Assembly (NCBI GenBank): GCA_021791695.1
Contig: JAJYWC010000009.1
Coordinates: forward strand, 1-62,562
Source: an archaeon
GTDB taxonomy: Archaea; Thermoproteota; Nitrososphaeria; Nitrososphaerales; Gagatemarchaeaceae
DNA: 62,562 nt
Direction of reading: 5' to 3'
Position numbers and translations under genes: made by a program. Shown piece by piece: positions 14,935 through 26,500 of this stretch. The stretch's first letter is position 1. The number at the start of each line of letters is the position of its first letter. The notes beneath the pieces were generated by a model, which worked only from the letters and a program-made list of their open reading frames with translations, searched no databases and was not told the origin of the DNA.

Positions 14935-17451
14935 ATGGCTGGGTCACGCGGCTTAGCGGTCTCGCTGCTGCTTCTGCTCCTGCTCGGCGCGGCACCAGCG
15001 CTGCTCCCGCCGGCTGCCGCTGCCGTGGCGCCCACCCCGACGGCGGCTGTGGCGCTCTCGCTCTCCGTGGTCCCGCTCAGGCTGCCCGCCGACGGAAACA
15101 GCTACGCGGTCCTCGTGCTGGGATTCTCCGACGCCTCCAGGAACCCCTCGTTTGCGCTCAACGCGACCACTGTCTACCTAACCTCGTCCCAGGAGGACGT
15201 CGGGACTGTGCCCGCCTCGGTGGTCATCCCTGCAGGAGCGGACTATATTGTGGTCAACTTCACCACGACAAAGCAGGAAGGTTCAACCACCATCACGGCG
15301 TCTTCGCCCGGGTACGCCAGCGTCAGCACGGCCGTGGTAACGAGGACGCCCAGCGGCTTCGCCACGCAGCTCAGGTTGGTCGCTGAGCCGACGAACGTGC
15401 TGGCGGGCACGACCGGAGCGCTCATCGTCCAGCTACTGGACCTGACGGGTGCCCCGGCGGTAGCCAGCGAGCCAGTCACCGTCTCGATCGTCTCCTCGAG
15501 CCAGTCCACCATAAACCCGGCTTCTGGCAGCATCACGATACCCAAGGGCGCGAGCTTCTCTTTTGTGAACTTCACGTCAGGCTACTCGCTGGGCAATGCA
15601 TTGGTAACCGCGAGCGCGTCGTCGTTCACCTCGGCGACCACGACCATCTCGATAATCGGGGCCTCTGCGTACGCCCTCCACGTGAGCGCCCAGCCTAGCC
15701 AGATCGCGGAGAGGACGAACGGCAGGATAGTCGTCTGGCTCACAGACCAGCTCGGTCATCCCGCGATAGCCTCGAGCGCGGTCTCCGTCTCCATCACTTC
15801 TTCTAATCTTGCGGTCGCGCAGTTCTCCAGGACGGTCGTGACGATAGGCGCAGGATTCACAAGCGCAGTCGCGAACTTCACGGCCGGGTCCGTGCAGGGC
15901 TCGTCGACGGTTACGGTCGCGGCGCAGAACCTGCAGGCGGGCTTCGACACCATCTCGACGTTCAAGCCCTCCCAGACCCCGACGGCCATAAAGCTCTACG
16001 TGGGTCCCAACCCGGTTGTGGCTAACGCGGCGACCTATCCGGCGATAACCGTGGCCCTCGTCAACAGCACCGGCTATCCCGCGCTCGCCGCATCGAACAC
16101 CATCGTGAACATCACCTCCGGCACCACCGGCGTCGGGACGACGTCGAGCTACGTGAACATCCCGTCCGGGTCCGAGTCGGCCGTGGCCTCCTTCTCGACG
16201 ACATACTTCGTCGGCATAACGACGGTCACCGCGGTAGCCCAGAACCTGGCGTCCGCGCAGGTGCAGGTCTCCAGCTACGGGCCGGTCCCCGTCAACCTGC
16301 TGGTGTCGAGCGTCTCCTCGACCGTCCTCGCCAACGGGGCGACCGACGACGTGCTTGCGGTGAGCCTGCAGGACGCCGCCGGCAACCCCGCCATAGCGCC
16401 GACCCCAATCTCTGTCCACCTCACCTCATCGCAGCCGACTACTGCGCAGGTCAGCCCTTACGTCACGATCAGGGCCGGGCAGTCATACATACTGACCTCG
16501 GTCCAGGTGGGAATTTCCGCTGGTAACACTAACATAACGGCGTCGTCGACGAACTACGGCTCTTCCTCGACAATCCTCGACGCGCAGATACCCGCTCCTA
16601 CTGAGCTGCACCTGTACGTCGGTCCCTCCGTCGCGATAAACAGTACCAAGGGCCAGGAGAGCATGGTTTCTGTCCAGCTCCAGGATGTCAACGGGCTCCC
16701 AGCAAGCGCCAGCTCGCCCACGACCGTGACGGTAACCTCCTCCAACACTGCCGTGCTCGCACAGCCCGTCGTCCTGAGCATCGCGCCAGGGCACGACTAC
16801 GCGTCGGCGTTCGTCTCGACCCTAGGTCCGGGAGACACCAACCTTACCGCCTCGGCACCCGGGCTCGGAGCTTCCTCGGCAGTCCTCAACGTGCTCAGCG
16901 CCCCGATAACCCTCGCGCTCGCCCCGTCGCCGCAGATTCCGTTCACCAACGAGAGCTCGACCGTCATACTCACCGCGACCGCTCTCGGGGCGGGAATATC
17001 CGGCGCGAACGTCCAGTGGTCGACGTCGTTCGGAGTCCTCAGCTCCACCAACTCCACCACCAACGCTGCCGGCCAGGCAGTGGTCGTCCTCGCCTCCGGT
17101 TCGCCGGGGCCCGCGACCCTGACGGCCACCGTCAGGAGTCCGCTGCTCGGTGTTGTGAACAAGACAGTCCAGGTGGTCTTCCAGCCTACGCCGGCTAAAC
17201 CTGCCAAGACGCTCCTGCAGGAGCTGGGCATCTACATCTACGTGATAATAGTCGCGGTCGTCGCCGTGGTCGTGGTCGTCGCTTTCCTGTTCATCCGGAG
17301 AATGCGCAAGAACAGGGCCGCCAAGGGTGGGCCGGCCGAGGCCGAATCTTTCGATGACCTTGAGGAGCAGCCCGACGTCGGCGACGTGGGCGAGGACAAC
17401 CTGGCCTACGGCGGACGTACCAGAGACAACTACATCGGTGAAGGCTTCTGA
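14935..17451 (+). CDS. Large repeat-containing surface protein with C-terminal membrane anchor
   Basis: An 838-residue exported protein. It has a signal peptide (VSLLLLLLLGAAPALLPPAA), then about six to seven Ig-like repeats of roughly 100 residues, each with a core like VVIPAGADYIVVNFTT and GSTTITASSPGY. A C-terminal membrane helix (YVIIVAVVAVVVVVAFLFI, about residues 760-778) is followed by a charged cytoplasmic tail. Many N-glycosylation sequons are present. It is probably a stalk-like envelope protein linked to the pilus machinery. Its TGA overlaps a CTG that seems to start the next pilin gene. The fold is inferred from repeat pattern only. Confidence 0.72.
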   Translation: MAGSRGLAVSLLLLLLLGAAPALLPPAAAAVAPTPTAAVALSLSVVPLRLPADGNSYAVLVLGFSDASRNPSFALNATTVYLTSSQEDVGTVPASVVIPAGADYIVVNFTTTKQEGSTTITASSPGYASVSTAVVTRTPSGFATQLRLVAEPTNVLAGTTGALIVQLLDLTGAPAVASEPVTVSIVSSSQSTINPASGSITIPKGASFSFVNFTSGYSLGNALVTASASSFTSATTTISIIGASAYALHVSAQPSQIAERTNGRIVVWLTDQLGHPAIASSAVSVSITSSNLAVAQFSRTVVTIGAGFTSAVANFTAGSVQGSSTVTVAAQNLQAGFDTISTFKPSQTPTAIKLYVGPNPVVANAATYPAITVALVNSTGYPALAASNTIVNITSGTTGVGTTSSYVNIPSGSESAVASFSTTYFVGITTVTAVAQNLASAQVQVSSYGPVPVNLLVSSVSSTVLANGATDDVLAVSLQDAAGNPAIAPTPISVHLTSSQPTTAQVSPYVTIRAGQSYILTSVQVGISAGNTNITASSTNYGSSSTILDAQIPAPTELHLYVGPSVAINSTKGQESMVSVQLQDVNGLPASASSPTTVTVTSSNTAVLAQPVVLSIAPGHDYASAFVSTLGPGDTNLTASAPGLGASSAVLNVLSAPITLALAPSPQIPFTNESSTVILTATALGAGISGANVQWSTSFGVLSSTNSTTNAAGQAVVVLASGSPGPATLTATVRSPLLGVVNKTVQVVFQPTPAKPAKTLLQELGIYIYVIIVAVVAVVVVVAFLFIRRMRKNRAAKGGPAEAESFDDLEEQPDVGDVGEDNLAYGGRTRDNYIGEGF

Positions 17452-18164
17452 CCCGCGTCAAGCGCTACGAGCGATGGGGACGCAAGAGACGGGCCGTCAG
17501 CCCGGTCATCGCTGAGCTCCTGCTCATAGTCATAACGGTGGCGCTCGGCACGCTGGTCTACAGCTTCGCGTCAACGGCCTTCGGCGGCTTCGGCTCGGGC
17601 TTCTCCAACCTAGTCCAGAACGCAGGCGAGCAGCTGCAGGAGAACCTGGTCGTGGAGCAGGTCTACTTCTTCAGCACCAACAACACCGTCTACCAGTCGA
17701 CCGGGCAGAGCTGCAACGCGGCAGCTGCTGCTGTCCAGCAGTGCGGCGGAGTGATGTTCGTGAGGAACGTGGGAAGCTACCCGATCCTCCTGGAGACCAT
17801 CTATCTGGGTAACATAACGGCCTCCGGCGCGCTGACGACCGTTGCCTCTTCGACCATACACCCGGACTGCTACAGCAACAACATGACACAGGGTTCCGTG
17901 TGCTTCACGCGCTATGACCCGGCAGCCCACCTCGGCGCCGGAGGGTGGCTCAACGATATGCTGCCGATGACATCGAGCAACGAGATAGCGCCCGGACAGG
18001 TGGCGACGATCCGCTTCGTCCTGCCGGTCGACACTACGGGCGACGCGGCCTGCGGAACCAACCTCCCGCCGTCGTGGTGCGCGGTGGTGCACGGGGGTAC
18101 GGTCTATGCCTTCACGCTTGTGACTTCGAGAGGTAACGAGTTCGTTGCTTACGAGAAGGCGTAA
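17448..18164 (+). CDS. Archaeal pilin, apparently started by CTG
   Basis: A 238-residue pilin precursor. In frame, RKRRAVSPVIAELLLIVITV forms a class III prepilin signal. No ATG, GTG or TTG exists between the upstream in-frame stop (17439) and GTG 17538, which lies inside the hydrophobic helix and would remove the signal. CTG 17448 overlaps the TGA of the preceding gene (CTGA) and gives MTRVKRYERWGRKRRAVSPV, so CTG with translational coupling is the best reading. The exterior domain has Cys pairs and a beta-rich end (GTVYAFTLVTSRGNEFVAYE). Its end overlaps the next gene by 20 bases. Confidence 0.72.
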   Translation: MTRVKRYERWGRKRRAVSPVIAELLLIVITVALGTLVYSFASTAFGGFGSGFSNLVQNAGEQLQENLVVEQVYFFSTNNTVYQSTGQSCNAAAAAVQQCGGVMFVRNVGSYPILLETIYLGNITASGALTTVASSTIHPDCYSNNMTQGSVCFTRYDPAAHLGAGGWLNDMLPMTSSNEIAPGQVATIRFVLPVDTTGDAACGTNLPPSWCAVVHGGTVYAFTLVTSRGNEFVAYEKA

Positions 18165-20310
18165 CCGGCTCGGACGGCGCCCGGGCATCAGCTCGCTGAT
18201 AGGCGCAATCTTCTTCGTCCTCGTGGTCTTCCTCGTCTTCTCCAGCACCGTGCTGATATTCGAGCAGTTCACGAACTACGCGGTAACGTTCAAGCAGGTA
18301 GGCCAGCAGGACCAGGCGAACAAAGCCACGTCGCTCGGCTTCTCCGGCTTCTCCTTCGGAGGCAACATGACCCACTCGACGAACGAGACCATACAGGCCG
18401 CGCCCGCGACCGGTGTCTCGTCCCTGGCGCCTATCCAGAACATGAACTTCACCAACAGCATGTCGGGGTGGACCTTCTCCAGAGCCTACGAGCTCTCGCT
18501 CCACACGGGAGAGGTGACGAACTACCCCAAGAACGTCCTTCCGGGTCTGGAGGTCTATACCCTGACGGTCTACAACAACGACCCCACGAGCGGGCCGCTC
18601 GCTGAACCCTCCTACATCACCGGAGTGCAGATCTCCGTGAGCCCGAGCTTCGTCGTCCCGGCGTCGCTTCAGGAGTCCCCCACCGGGTGGGACACCGCGA
18701 ACCCGGGGGGGCTGCCGATAGTCACCGGCACGACGATCACCTGGACCGCAAACTCTTGCTCCGGGGGTATCCCCAATACAGCCAGCCTGGTCTTCGACTG
18801 GACGGCCGTGGCCCCCCCTACGACGGGAAGCTACTTCCACACGGTCACGATAACGTGGCAGGCGAATCCGTGCACGCCGATAAAGCAGCAGGGCCTCACG
18901 CCCATCCAGACCAGCGTGGTCACCTCGTCACCGGGTGGGGTAGACAAGGCGTTCATCGAGCCGGTGCCGTCAGGCACCATCCCCGGCGGGGCGTTCGGGG
19001 GATACGACGGGACCTCCACTGTGGGCTCGGACAGCGGGCCGGGGAGCCTCTACATCACCTACGCGCCCTCCATCAACGGGCAGCCCCTGACCTCCGGGAA
19101 GCAGCTGACCGCCAAACTGAACTTCACCTCGGACTTTACCCTCGGCTCGGCCCTCCTCCTCTCGCCTGGTTGCTGCACCCTTAGTCTGGGATACGCCCTC
19201 GACAACCTCGTCTCCAACTCGTCGCAGGTGCTTCTCAGCGCATACCTCACCGACCTGAGCGCGCCGTCGCAGGTCAAGGAGATACTCAACAACACGATAG
19301 TGAACGAGCTCAACGGGCAGAACGTCTCGAAGACGGGGTGGCAGATGAACAACGTCCACTTCAGCGTCTCTGACAAGAACATCGAGAGCGTCCCGGGCCA
19401 GCTCGATGCGGGGCTCTACGAGCTCACGCTCACGGTCACCGCGACGCTCTTCGGGGCCAACGCGCCAAGCGCCGACTATCCCGCGGCGATGCTGATGCAC
19501 TTTGACGACGTCGGGCTCGCGTTACAGGAGAGCGGCACTGGTTCCGCCTCTTTCTGCGCGGACACGGCGTCCGTTGCGCCCGCGCCCTGTGCGAGCTCCT
19601 GCACATCGGACACCGCCCTGGGCACAGTGGCCGTTCCTTGCGAGCTCTCCCTCTCCGCCGGCATCCCGAAGACCGGGGGGGTGGAGCCGCAGCAGGTACA
19701 GTCCATGAAGGTTGACGTGCAGGTCTCGGCCCTTGTACCCGGCGTTATGACGACCGCTTATGCTTACATCGAGGACATCGGGGCTTCCTCAAGCGCGCCC
19801 TCGTGGGTCGAGCTGGGCCAGGTCTCCTTCGCCTCCTCCGCGACGATATCGGCGACGATACCCGCGTCCAGCGCCCCCCAGTACCTCTCCGAGGCGACGG
19901 ACGCGTGCTACCCGCGGCCCCCGACGGGGCCAGCCGTGGGCGCCGGGAGCGTGTGCCTGCGCGTCTACGAGATCCAGCAGCCCAAGGCACCTGATGTTTC
20001 GACCCCGGTCGACATCAACGCTTCGCTCTCGGTGCAGACGTGGCAGCCGGACGAGGGAGTGGTCTACCTCCTCAACAACGGGACCGCGCCGGTGCACCTC
20101 GTGAGCATCGACGTGAAGGGCCCGAGCGACACCTACAGCAACTTCGACCTGAGCAGCTGGGTCTCCCCGGGCCAGACGGACGCCCTGCTCCTCGGCCAGC
20201 AGTCGAGCAGCGCGCTCCCCTCGTTCATCTGGGGCACGGGCCAGACCTACGTCGTGACCGTGGTGACCGACAAGGGCATCACGCTTACCGGGACGTTCGT
20301 CTCCCCGTGA
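18145..20310 (+). CDS. Large pilin-like surface protein, paralogue 1
   Basis: A 721-residue protein that starts like a prepilin: MLTRRRNRLGRRPG, then ISSLIGAIFFVLVVFLVFSS. The large exterior part contains SDSGPGSLYITYAPS, then GKQLTAKLNFTSDFTL, and a CC pair. It ends with a pilin-type tail: VYLLNNGTAPVHLVSIDVKG, then WGTGQTYVVTVVTDKGI. It is clearly paralogous to the protein at 43858-45837. Cleavage after RRPG and insertion in the filament as a large minor or tip subunit is likely. It begins with TTG 18145 inside the end of the previous pilin gene, so the genes are coupled. Confidence 0.75.
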   Translation: MLTRRRNRLGRRPGISSLIGAIFFVLVVFLVFSSTVLIFEQFTNYAVTFKQVGQQDQANKATSLGFSGFSFGGNMTHSTNETIQAAPATGVSSLAPIQNMNFTNSMSGWTFSRAYELSLHTGEVTNYPKNVLPGLEVYTLTVYNNDPTSGPLAEPSYITGVQISVSPSFVVPASLQESPTGWDTANPGGLPIVTGTTITWTANSCSGGIPNTASLVFDWTAVAPPTTGSYFHTVTITWQANPCTPIKQQGLTPIQTSVVTSSPGGVDKAFIEPVPSGTIPGGAFGGYDGTSTVGSDSGPGSLYITYAPSINGQPLTSGKQLTAKLNFTSDFTLGSALLLSPGCCTLSLGYALDNLVSNSSQVLLSAYLTDLSAPSQVKEILNNTIVNELNGQNVSKTGWQMNNVHFSVSDKNIESVPGQLDAGLYELTLTVTATLFGANAPSADYPAAMLMHFDDVGLALQESGTGSASFCADTASVAPAPCASSCTSDTALGTVAVPCELSLSAGIPKTGGVEPQQVQSMKVDVQVSALVPGVMTTAYAYIEDIGASSSAPSWVELGQVSFASSATISATIPASSAPQYLSEATDACYPRPPTGPAVGAGSVCLRVYEIQQPKAPDVSTPVDINASLSVQTWQPDEGVVYLLNNGTAPVHLVSIDVKGPSDTYSNFDLSSWVSPGQTDALLLGQQSSSALPSFIWGTGQTYVVTVVTDKGITLTGTFVSP

Positions 20311-20386
20311 GGACTCTGCCGGCGTTGCGGGGACAGAAAGCCCGCGCCAGCATTTCTCTAGCGAAAAGGCACAATCTGCTTGGTAA

Positions 20387-20522
20387 AATCTATATATGCA
20401 TCCTCGCGACTCCGAAGGTCGGATGTGGGCATTCTGCGGGCTCCCGACGTGCAGAGGGACCTCCGGATGGCCCTCAGAGCGATGGGCCGGACCCGCGCGC
20501 AGCATCCGATAGGCTAGACTAG
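20387..20522 (+). promoter_or_regulatory. Promoter and leader of the secretion ATPase gene
   Basis: AATCTATATATGC at about 20387-20400 is a strong TATA box about 25-30 bases before GTG 20425. That GTG opens a 30-codon frame (MGILRAPDVQRDLRMALRAM, then a basic end) closing at 20517, six bases before the ATPase ATG. It could be a leaderless leader peptide coupling translation to the ATPase, or the region may simply be a leader of about 100 bases. Confidence 0.4.
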
Positions 20523-23500
20523 ATGACAGAATCGAGCGCAGAGCGAAGGAGGAAAAATACCTCTTCTACTAAGAAGAGCCCTTCCAAGCGTAAGCGCTCG
20601 AGCGATAGCCCTCTCCCGGGAAAGGAAGCCGGGCAGGAGCAGCAGGGCGAACCCGACGCGATGGGAGCGGAGGAGACGACCGCACCGGAGCAGGCCTCAC
20701 AGGGACCGGTTCTCGAACCCGCGCCGGTGACGTCGCGGCCCGGAGGCGGCTTCTTCTCAAAGTTCTCCGGCATATTCTCGCGCAAGAAGCAGGACCAGGC
20801 CTTCCAGGAGGTGCCCGAGGAGCAGATAGTGATAGAGGAATCGGCGGCGGAGGATGGAGAGGCGGAGGCTGAGCTCCAACCCCCCGCTGCAGAGGAACGG
20901 GCTCCGGTTCAGGTGATGGACGCCCCGCAGCCCCAGCCGGCCGCACAGAGTGGCGGGGCCGATGTCGAGGCCGCCCAGAAGCGCGGTACTGTGGTGGTCA
21001 CGAAGGTCCAGGCGGAGGAGCCGGCGGCCCAAAGGACTGCGATGGAGCAGGCGCGGCCCTCCACTCCAGCGGTCCCGTCAGCGCAGATAGGGACGCCTGC
21101 AAATGAGTTCATCATGCGCTACCAGGTCTACCCAGACAATCCGGAGGTCTACGTGGGGATACAGAAGGACCCAGACACGGGCGGCTTCAGGTACATAGTC
21201 GTGGAACCCCCGCTGAGTCTGGTGGAGAGGCAGGTCTACGCGAAGCTGACGAGGCTCCTGATCGACGAGCTCGAGGTCGACATGGTCAAGCTCAAGAACA
21301 ACAAGACCGCCCAGCCCTACCTCATCGCCGAGACGAAGAAGCTCGCCGAGAAGTACTCGATGAAGATATCCCCGGACTCGTACAAGAAGATCGCCTACTA
21401 CTTCACCCGGGACTACATCAAGCTGGGCAAGATAGAGGTCCTCATGAACGACCCTCGCATAGAGGACATCAGCTGCGACGGGCCAAAGATCCCGCTCTTC
21501 ATCTGGCACAGGGACTACGAGTCCATCCCGACCAACGTCATGTTCAAGAGCGACGAGGAGCTGAACACCTTCGCATCGAAGCTGGCCTACGTCTCCGGCA
21601 AGCACATCTCGATCGCGAACCCGATAGTCGACGCGACCCTCCCGGACGGCTCGAGGGTCCAGATAACATACGGCAAGGAGGTAACGAAGAAGGGAGGAAC
21701 GTTCACGATAAGGAAGTTCAAGGGAGACCCGATCACGATCGTGGACATGCTGAAGTACAACACGCTCTCGCCCGAGCTCGGCGCCTACCTGTGGTACCTC
21801 ATCGAGAGGCGCATGTCGCTGCTCGTGGCCGGAGGCACGGCGTCCGGAAAGAGCATCCCCTACGATGAGAAGGTGCTCGTGTACGACTCTGGCGTTCTGG
21901 AATCGGTTTCCATAGGCAAGCTCTACGACAGGTTGGCGGAGTCGAGGACGGCAAGGCGTGAGGGTGGATACGAGATGATCGCGGCGGACGGAATCGAGAC
22001 GCCTGCATTTGATTCTCGCCTGAAGGCGCAGCGCTTTGCTGTGGCTTCCGTCATACGCCATCCCTCCGACAAAGCGATCTACCGGATCAGGACAAGAAGC
22101 GGGAGAGAGGTGCGCACGACAGGCGACCACTCCGTGTTCACTATCATGAATGGCGAAGTTGTGCCATATCCCTCTTCGATGCTCACGCCCGGGATGTTCG
22201 TAGGAGTACCCAGAGTGATTCCTCCAGCCACATCACGCCGTGCCACGGTCGACCTACTGAAGCTCTTTTCAAAGGAAGACCACGGCCTCTACGTCGAGAA
22301 CGTAGCCCCATACGTAGACAGGGCGGTCGGCCTCGTGGGGGCGCTAAAGGTCTCCGCGATCCTGGGGATGAGGCCGAGAGACGTCAAGGATGCCATCGCG
22401 AAAGGTTATCTCGCCGTGCGCGTCAACAGACTCATAAGGCTCGTCGAAAGCACGGGCGCTGAAATCCCCAATCCAGAAACGCTGAAGCTCAGACCAAAGA
22501 CGAACAGAGCGCACGCCCTTCCAGCCGTCCTCCCAGTCTCCGGGTCCTTGATGCGGCTGATGGGATACTGGGCCGCGGAGGGGATGCTCCAGAGGAGCCC
22601 CAGGCTGTTCCGGCTCGATGGGAAGGCCAGGGAGGACATGCAGCGGCTGATCGAGGAGGTCTTCCGCTTTCACGCCCACGAAAGTGTGCGTGGCAGGACG
22701 AGAACAGGGTTCAACTCCACCATCGTGAAGGCCGTATTCGAGGAACTGATGCAGGTACGCTGTGGCTCCATTGACAAGAGGATACCCGATGTCGTACTGG
22801 GTCAGGACGAGGAGCTACTTGCTGAGTTCCTCAAGGGCTACTTCACGAGGGATGGCTGGGGGGACTCCTACGTGGAGGTCTCGACCAAGAGCAAAGAGAT
22901 GGCCCAGCAACTCCTGTACGCGCTTTCAAGATTTGGCATCGTCGCCGTTATAAATCCGAAGCGGGTCGCGGGAAGGGGGTACTTCGGCGTCCTCATTTAC
23001 GGGCAGAAGAACCTGGAGATATTCGCGAGCAGGATTGGTTTTCTCAACAGGTTCCAGGAGAGAGTACTCGAGAGAGCCAACTCGCCCCGCATGCCTCACA
23101 CGAATGCCGACACCATTCCTGGCGCCGCGACTCTGCTTAGGAAGACGATGGTCTTCAAGACGAGTAACGAAAGGAGGCAGCTCCACTCCGACTGGCGCGG
23201 CTACTGGTCTGCGGGCAGCGCCAATAGCCCCGGACGCGAGGCGTTCGCTTCGTTCGTCGATGCGTCGGGGGTCGAGAGTGACATGACAGAGAGGCTTCTC
23301 GGCCTCGCGTATTCTGATATCTACTGGGACGAGGTAGTGGGTGTCGATCAGGTCGAGTACAAGGGCGCGTACGTCTATGACCTGGAGGTCCCTGGAGCGC
23401 AGAACTTTGTGGGAGGTCAGGGCGGCGTATTCCTGCACAACACGACGACGCTTAACGCGCTCTCCATGTTCATCCCGCCCGACCAGAAGATAGTCAGCGT

Positions 23501-26500
23501 AGAGGATTCCGTGGTGGGTGATTCAGAGATTCTTGTCTCCGAGGCCGGCACGATCCGGAAGGTCAGGATCGGTCCATACGTCGACGCCGCGCTCCAAAAC
23601 GGTTCATCGTTGAGTCCCATGGGACACGAACTCTCCAAGCCGGATAACGTAAAGGTCCTGACGGCAGATTCGTCCGGGAGAGTCATGTGGAGCGACTGTA
23701 CCGCGCTGATCAGGCACAAGGTCCACAAGGACTTTGTGAAAGTCAGGACGCGCACGGGCAGGACGGTGGAGGTCACTGCGGACCACTCGCTCTTCAGCCT
23801 GGACGAGGCCGGAGAACTGTCGAACGTGTCAGGGCGCGACATCTCTGTCGGGACATTCTTGGTCGTGCCCCGTTCCCTCCCGGCCGGCACCGGTAACACT
23901 ACGTTTGACCTCAGCACGTTGCCGGAGTTCTCTCGCTATACCATCAAACGCGCGTCCGGGGGCCCGGAGGGCCAGTCATCGCAGCAGTTGAGGGTGCACG
24001 CTTTGCACAGCCGACTGTCCATCCCGGCGCTGGTGGAGCTGGACCAAGACGTGGCATTCCTCGCAGGGCTGTGGATAGCCGATGGCTTCTACGGCAGGAG
24101 GACGGTGGGTTTCTCAGCGGGGGCCAAGGACGTCGAATCCAGGCTCCTGAGTACGACCAAGTCGCTTGGACTGAATCTGACGAGACACAGCGACGGGGTT
24201 TCGCTGCTGGTGCACTCCCTGCCTCTAAAGACGTTCTTCGAGACGACGCTGAAACTTACCGGAGACGATTATTCCCGACACGTCCCAGATGTCTTCTTCG
24301 GCGCTCCGGACGATGTAGTTTCGGCGTTCCTGCGAGGCTATTTCACCAGAGACGGGAACGTCTCTGCGAGCGAGGTCTACACTGAGTCAGCATCCATGCA
24401 GTTGCTGAAGGACATCCAGACTCTCCTCCTCAGGTTCGGAATAATACTGTCGATTGGGAGCAAGAGGAAGATAGGGAGCCTGGGAGGATGGGGGACATTC
24501 AGAGCCTCGATCGTCGGGAGCGCGCAGGTCTCCTCGTTCGCCCGGAAGGTTGGCTTCGAACAGTCGAGTCAGATGAAGAAGCTGTTCAAGAGGGCGAAGT
24601 CCTCGAAGTACTATCTCGACCCCGTACCCCTCAACGACCTCCTCGTCAGCGAGGTCCAAGAGTCGAAGTCGAGGGTCGGAGCCTCCAAGATTGCCGATGC
24701 TCTCCGCCAGCGCCTGAACAAAGGGGTCGACAGGCGGGTCGTCTCACGGAAGACTCTTCTCGACCTCGCAGACGTGGACCCTCGATTCAGGGGAAGTAAA
24801 GCGTACGCGCTTGCGACGAGCGGCTTCTTCTTTGACAGGGTCGTGTCGGTGGAGCGCAGCAGACGTGAAGAGATGGTGTACGACCTGAGCGTCCCCGAGA
24901 CGGGTCGCTTCATCGCGAACAACATCCTCTGCCACAACACTCCGGAGCTTAACCTTTCGCACAAGAACTGGATACAGTCGGTCTCGAGGGGCGGCGGCGT
25001 CGCCGGGGAGATCACGCTCTTCGACCTTCTCAGGGCGGCACTGAGACAGCGCCCGGACATCATCATCGTCGGAGAGGTAAGGGGAGTTGAGGCCTTCACG
25101 CTCTTCCAAGCTATTGCGAGCGTCACGGGAGACACTCCGGTGCTCCTCCGCAAGGACGGGGAGGTCGCGCTCAAGCCAATCGGCGAATTCGTAGATTCCT
25201 TCTACTCGGGCGATACGGAGAGAGTGCCCGTTCACACTGATGGATTTGAGGTCCTTTCCTTCGACAAAAGCGGACGGGTCGATTTCGCAAAAGCGAAGTA
25301 CGTTCTAAGGCACAAGGCAGATGAGGTCTATTCTGTACGGTATGCCGGAGGAGGCATAAGAGCAACGGGGAGCCACTCCGTGTTCGTCTTCGACGAGATG
25401 GGCAAAATCATTGCTAAACCGGTCAGCGAACTGAGCCGGCGCGACATCATGGTGAGCTTCTGCGGTTCAGAGGTCGAGAGGCAGAAGGCTAAAGACGCCC
25501 TGATCGATGTCAAACCAATCCTCGGCAGAGTGGAAGGGCACAAAGTCGTGACCGAGCGTATGAGGGCCAGGTGCCCGGAGTGCGATTCACCGAACACAAT
25601 CAAAAAAGGCTTGCAATCAGGCGTTCAGCGCTACTCTTGCAACACCTGCAGGAGCGTGTTCAAAGAAAGCAAGGTCATCGCTTTCGAGAATGCTTTGGAG
25701 AAGGTTACGGGCGAGCAGCAAGTCTCGTTCGAAAAGTCCCTCGCGATTCCGCGACTGATGACAGTCGACGAAGAGTTCTCGAGGGTTCTCGGGATATACA
25801 TGGCGGATGGATGCGTCAAGACTCACAAAGGGTCCAGCAGAGTCGTGCTGAGCCTCGGCGCGGGCGAGAAGAAACTCTTTGCCGACGACGCGACCCGCTT
25901 CTTTGCCAAGTTCGGGTCGAAGCCGACGGTCGATGACAGAGGCACCTACGTGTTGCTCGAGTTCAATCACTCGCCCCTCGCTGAAGTCTTCAGAGAACTA
26001 TGCGGCGCTGAACTCCACGAGAAGCGCATTCCGCAGTTCATGTGGAGCGCACCTCGACCAGTCGTGGACGCTTTCCTTTCGGGATACGAAGCAGACGGCA
26101 GAAGGACGATCATAAACCGCAGGTCGGTCCCGATATCTTCGGCTAGGAAAGACCTTGTAATGCAGCTGTCGTGGCTTGCACGTCTTAACGGGAGAAGCAC
26201 GTACATCTCCGAGCGAGGAAGCAAGTATCCTTCCGTCTACATTTCCAAGGCAAAGATCGAAGCTAGGGCCGAAGCAATTCCTGCCGGGCTGCTGCTGCGG
26301 CTCAAGAAATTACTGAATTCGCGTGCATGGTTCAGCCTTCCTAAGGCATCGAACGCCACCATTTCAAAGTCTAGGGCGTCCAAGGCGTTGCAAGAGATCA
26401 TCATCACGGCGAGGGAGCCCATGAACTGGGAGGCTGCCGTTCTGGTCTCAACGATCTCCTCCCTTCTGGAGGGTTCGCTCATCGCCAGCAGGATTCTCTC

